Positions 12,503-14,735 of a DNA stretch of 14,735 bases are shown here, piece by piece. The DNA is from JANNHK01 sp034408875 (lineage in GTDB: Bacteria; Actinomycetota; Acidimicrobiia; IMCC26256; PALSA-610), in assembly GCA_034408875.1 (NCBI GenBank), contig JAWXCJ010000125.1, forward strand, positions 1-14,735, given 5' to 3'. Made by a program: the position numbers and the translations under genes. The notes beneath the pieces are model-generated. The model ran no database searches. It saw nothing but the letters and a program-made list of their open reading frames with translations, and was not told where the DNA came from. Every line of letters starts with the position of its first letter. Within the stretch, counting starts at the first letter, position 1.

Positions 12503-13756
12503 GTGGAGCTGCTGCGGTTCGCGACCGCCGGTTCCGTCGACGACGGCAAGAGCACCCTCATCGGGCGCTTGCTGTTCGACTCGAAACAGATCTTCGAGGA
12601 CCAGCTCGAGTCGATCGAGCGCACGTCGCGCGACCGCGGCGAGGAGATGAACCTCGCGCTGCTCACCGACGGGCTGCGCTCCGAACGCGAGCAGGGCATC
12701 ACGATCGACGTCGCGTACCGCTACTTCGCGACACCCCGGCGCAAGTTCATCATCGCCGACACACCCGGCCATATTCAGTACACCCGCAACATGGTGACGG
12801 GCGCGTCGACCGCCGACCTCGCGCTGATCCTCGTCGACGCCCGCAACGGCATCGTCGAACAGTCCCGCCGGCACTCGTTCCTCGCGGCGCTGCTCGGCGT
12901 CCCCCACCTCGTGCTGTGCGTGAACAAGATGGACCTCGTCGGCTACGACCAGGCCGTGTTCGACCGCATCCGCGACGAGTACCGCGAGTTCGCGGCCAAG
13001 CTCGACGTGCACGACCTCTCGTTCGTGCCCGTGTCGGCACTGCACGGCGACAACGTCGTCGACCGGTCCGCGAACATGGCCTGGTACGAGGGCGCGTCGC
13101 TGCTGCACCACCTCGAAGAAACCCACATCGCCTCCGACCGCAACCTGATCGACTGCCGGTTCCCCGTGCAGTACGTGATCCGTCCGCGCGACGACGAGTT
13201 CCACGACTACCGCGGCTACGCGGGCACGGTCGCGAGCGGCACCTACAAGACGGGCGACGAGGTCGTGGTGCTGCCGTCGGGGTTCACGTCGCGCATCGCG
13301 TCGATCGACACGGCCGACGGCCCCGTCGCCGAAGCGGTACCACCGATGTCGGTGACGATCCGCCTCACCGACGACATCGACATCAGCCGCGGCGACATGA
13401 TCTGCCGGCCGAACAACCAGCCCGACGTCGGCCAGGACGTCGACGCGATGTTGTGCTGGTTCAGCGACCGGGCGCAGCTCACGCCGGGCGCGAAGTTCGC
13501 GATCAAGCACACGACGCGCTGGGCGCGGGCGATGGTGAAGGATCTGCACTACCGGCTCGACGTGAACACCCTGCACCGCGACGAGTCGGCGCCGAACCTC
13601 GGCCTCAACGACATCGGTCGGGTGTCGTTGCGCACCACGGTGCCCTTGTTCTTCGACGAGTACCGGCGAAATCGCACTACCGGTTCGTTCGTGCTCGTCG
13701 ACGAAGCCACGAACGACACGCTGGCCGGCGGCATGATCCTCGGCCCGTCCGCCTGA
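12503..13756 (+). CDS. cysN: Sulfate adenylyltransferase large subunit (GTPase)
   Basis: CysN hydrolyses GTP to drive APS synthesis by CysD. The 417-residue protein is an EF-Tu-like GTPase: P-loop GSVDDGKS (10-17), switch I region EREQGITID (61-69), G3 DTPGH (86-90), G4 NKMD (141-144), then two beta-barrel domains (from about 215). It ends at GGMILGPSA without a fused APS kinase domain, unlike CysNC proteins, in line with direct use of APS by CysH. The GTG at 12503 was chosen because GGGAG lies five bases upstream and the protein then begins just before the first beta strand; the frame stays open upstream through the hairpin and the end of cysD, but that part has no family similarity. Last gene of the operon. 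Confidence 0.96.
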   Translation: MELLRFATAGSVDDGKSTLIGRLLFDSKQIFEDQLESIERTSRDRGEEMNLALLTDGLRSEREQGITIDVAYRYFATPRRKFIIADTPGHIQYTRNMVTGASTADLALILVDARNGIVEQSRRHSFLAALLGVPHLVLCVNKMDLVGYDQAVFDRIRDEYREFAAKLDVHDLSFVPVSALHGDNVVDRSANMAWYEGASLLHHLEETHIASDRNLIDCRFPVQYVIRPRDDEFHDYRGYAGTVASGTYKTGDEVVVLPSGFTSRIASIDTADGPVAEAVPPMSVTIRLTDDIDISRGDMICRPNNQPDVGQDVDAMLCWFSDRAQLTPGAKFAIKHTTRWARAMVKDLHYRLDVNTLHRDESAPNLGLNDIGRVSLRTTVPLFFDEYRRNRTTGSFVLVDEATNDTLAGGMILGPSA

Positions 13757-13799
13757 GTTTGCAGGTAAGTGGCCCCTGAGGGGCCAGTACGCTTCAAAC
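13757..13799 (+). terminator. Probable terminator of the sulfate reduction operon
   Basis: Immediately after the cysN stop, TGGCCCC / GGGGCCA (13770-13776 and 13780-13786) forms a 7-bp stem with loop TGA, enclosed by GTTTG (13757-13761) and CAAAC (13795-13799), which can pair as an outer stem. No U tract follows the inner stem, which is common in high-GC actinobacteria. Confidence 0.55.
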
Positions 13800-13863
13800 C
13801 GGATGGGTGCGAGTGGATTGCGTCACAGCGAACCGCCCCTGAGCTGCGAGTCCTCGCCTCTGG

Positions 13864-13879
13864 CTGACACGTGTGTCAG
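13864..13879. promoter_or_regulatory. TetR-like operator upstream of the alpha/beta hydrolase
   Basis: CTGACAC-GT-GTGTCAG is a perfect 7-bp inverted repeat with a 2-base centre, ten bases before the hydrolase ATG. Its size and sequence resemble operators of TetR-family repressors. No regulator gene is in the window, and no clear promoter hexamers are seen around it. The preceding stretch 13800-13863 shows no other feature. Confidence 0.5.
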
Positions 13880-13888
13880 CATCAGACC

Positions 13889-14735
13889 ATGAGCATGCTC
13901 GATCCGGGGCTCCCACACGGGCGTCGTATCGAACTGTCGCGCCGCGGCACCACCTTCGTCCGCGAGGTCGAAGGCCCACCCGGCGCCCCGACCCTGCTGC
14001 TCCTCCACGGGTGGGGCGCCAGCGGCGGTATGAACTGGCTTCACGTCTTCGAGCCACTGTCGCGCCATTTCAACGTGATCGCGCCCGACCTGCGGGGTCA
14101 TGCGCGCGGACTGCGGTCGCGCCGCATTTTCCGCCTCGCCGACTGCGCCGACGACTGTGCGATGACACTCGAACAACTCGGCACCGGGCCGGCGATCGCG
14201 GTGGGCTACTCGATGGGCGGCCCCGTCGCGCAGTTGCTCTGGCGCAGGCACCGCGAACTGGTGTCGGGACTCGTGCTGTGCGCCACCGCGGGCGGCTTCA
14301 TCCCGGAGCGCGCCCCCCGGCGCGCGTTCCAGTCGTACATGGTCGCGAGTTCGGCCGCGATGCGGTTGGCGGCGGCGGTGCGACCGCCGGGACTCCCCAA
14401 CCTGCCGTTCTGGCCGCGCGCGCTGCCCGCGTGGACCGCGGCCGAGATGCGCCGCCACGACTGGCGCATGGTCGTCGAGGCCGGGCAGTCGCTCTCGACG
14501 TACAACGCGACACGGTGGGTCCACGAGATCGACGTACCGACCGCGGTGGTGTGTACGGAAGGCGATCGCGGTGTGCGCCCCGACTTGCAGCGCGCGCTCG
14601 CCGACGCGATCCCGGGCGCGACGCTCCACCCGCTCGCCGACGGCCACCTGGCGTGCGCCCGGCCGTCGTGGGCGCCGGTGCTCGTCGAGGCGTGCCTCAG
14701 CGTCGCCCGCCGCGCCGACCGCTCGGCCGCGCCCG
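13889..14735 (+). CDS. Alpha/beta hydrolase fold protein (runs off right edge)
   Basis: The frame is open from ATG 13889 to the end of the window, 282 codons. It has the alpha/beta hydrolase signature: oxyanion region LLLLHGWGAS (36-45), PDLRGHARG (66-74), nucleophile elbow VGYSMGG with Ser108 (105-111), a probable acid Asp226 in CTEGDRGVRP, and His253 in ADGHLAC. Such proteins include esterases, lipases and ring-cleavage product hydrolases; no substrate can be assigned. All three catalytic residues are present, so only a short C-terminal part is likely missing. There is no ribosome binding site before ATG 13889; the ATG at 13895 is another possible start. Confidence 0.85.
   Translation, partial: MSMLDPGLPHGRRIELSRRGTTFVREVEGPPGAPTLLLLHGWGASGGMNWLHVFEPLSRHFNVIAPDLRGHARGLRSRRIFRLADCADDCAMTLEQLGTGPAIAVGYSMGGPVAQLLWRRHRELVSGLVLCATAGGFIPERAPRRAFQSYMVASSAAMRLAAAVRPPGLPNLPFWPRALPAWTAAEMRRHDWRMVVEAGQSLSTYNATRWVHEIDVPTAVVCTEGDRGVRPDLQRALADAIPGATLHPLADGHLACARPSWAPVLVEACLSVARRADRSAAP

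Noticed and set aside
1..14735. CRISPR arrays, tRNA or rRNA genes, insertion sequences, prophage or defence genes
   Set aside because: No regularly spaced repeats, no cloverleaf or rRNA sequence, and no transposase, integrase, nuclease or toxin-antitoxin motifs could be found by reading both strands.

Overview
The window is chromosomal DNA of very high GC content. Gene families suggest an actinomycete of the Acidimicrobiia type: a PspC/ATPase sensor family, a LigC-type ligase, a two-motif assimilatory sulfite reductase and GTG/TTG/CTG starts. The taxonomic placement is inferred from remembered family resemblance, not from a search.

Left part, minus strand (1-2500): the rimP-nusA-ylxR-infB cluster, a compact translation/transcription operon. 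rimP and nusA overlap by 4 bases, nusA and ylxR by 4 bases, and infB starts 10 bases after ylxR and runs off the left edge. The best intrinsic terminator of the window, a 10-bp GC-rich stem with a U6 tract, lies just upstream of rimP, either ending transcription of the upstream gene or acting in the operon leader.

A decaying region follows (2637-4622). It holds a PspC-domain membrane protein with a histidine-kinase-type ATPase domain but no phospho-acceptor helix, then wreckage of a second sensor kinase joined to the tail of a LuxR-type response regulator, and a plus-strand piece resembling a class III nucleotidyl cyclase. Next, on the minus strand, come an ATP-dependent DNA ligase (LigC type) and prolyl-tRNA synthetase, one base apart.

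Divergent from proS is a short-chain dehydrogenase. Its stop codon overlaps the stop of a minus-strand remnant of a methylenetetrahydrofolate reductase-like gene that has lost its middle and its end.

The right part (8780-13800, plus strand) is an assimilatory sulfate reduction operon: sulfite reductase, APS reductase (cysH), and sulfate adenylyltransferase subunits cysD and cysN. Sulfate would be activated to APS by CysDN, reduced to sulfite by CysH, and reduced to sulfide by the sulfite reductase; no APS kinase is needed or present. The operon is preceded by a possible leaderless 32-codon leader ORF rich in Met and containing one Cys codon, a candidate sulfur-amino-acid attenuator. A large hairpin separates cysD from cysN. 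After the operon hairpin, an alpha/beta hydrolase gene preceded by a TetR-like operator palindrome runs off the right edge.

The most interesting points are the candidate leaderless leader ORF, the complete cysteine motif in both halves of the sulfite reductase, three similar nested palindromes between genes, and the unusual density of gene remnants.
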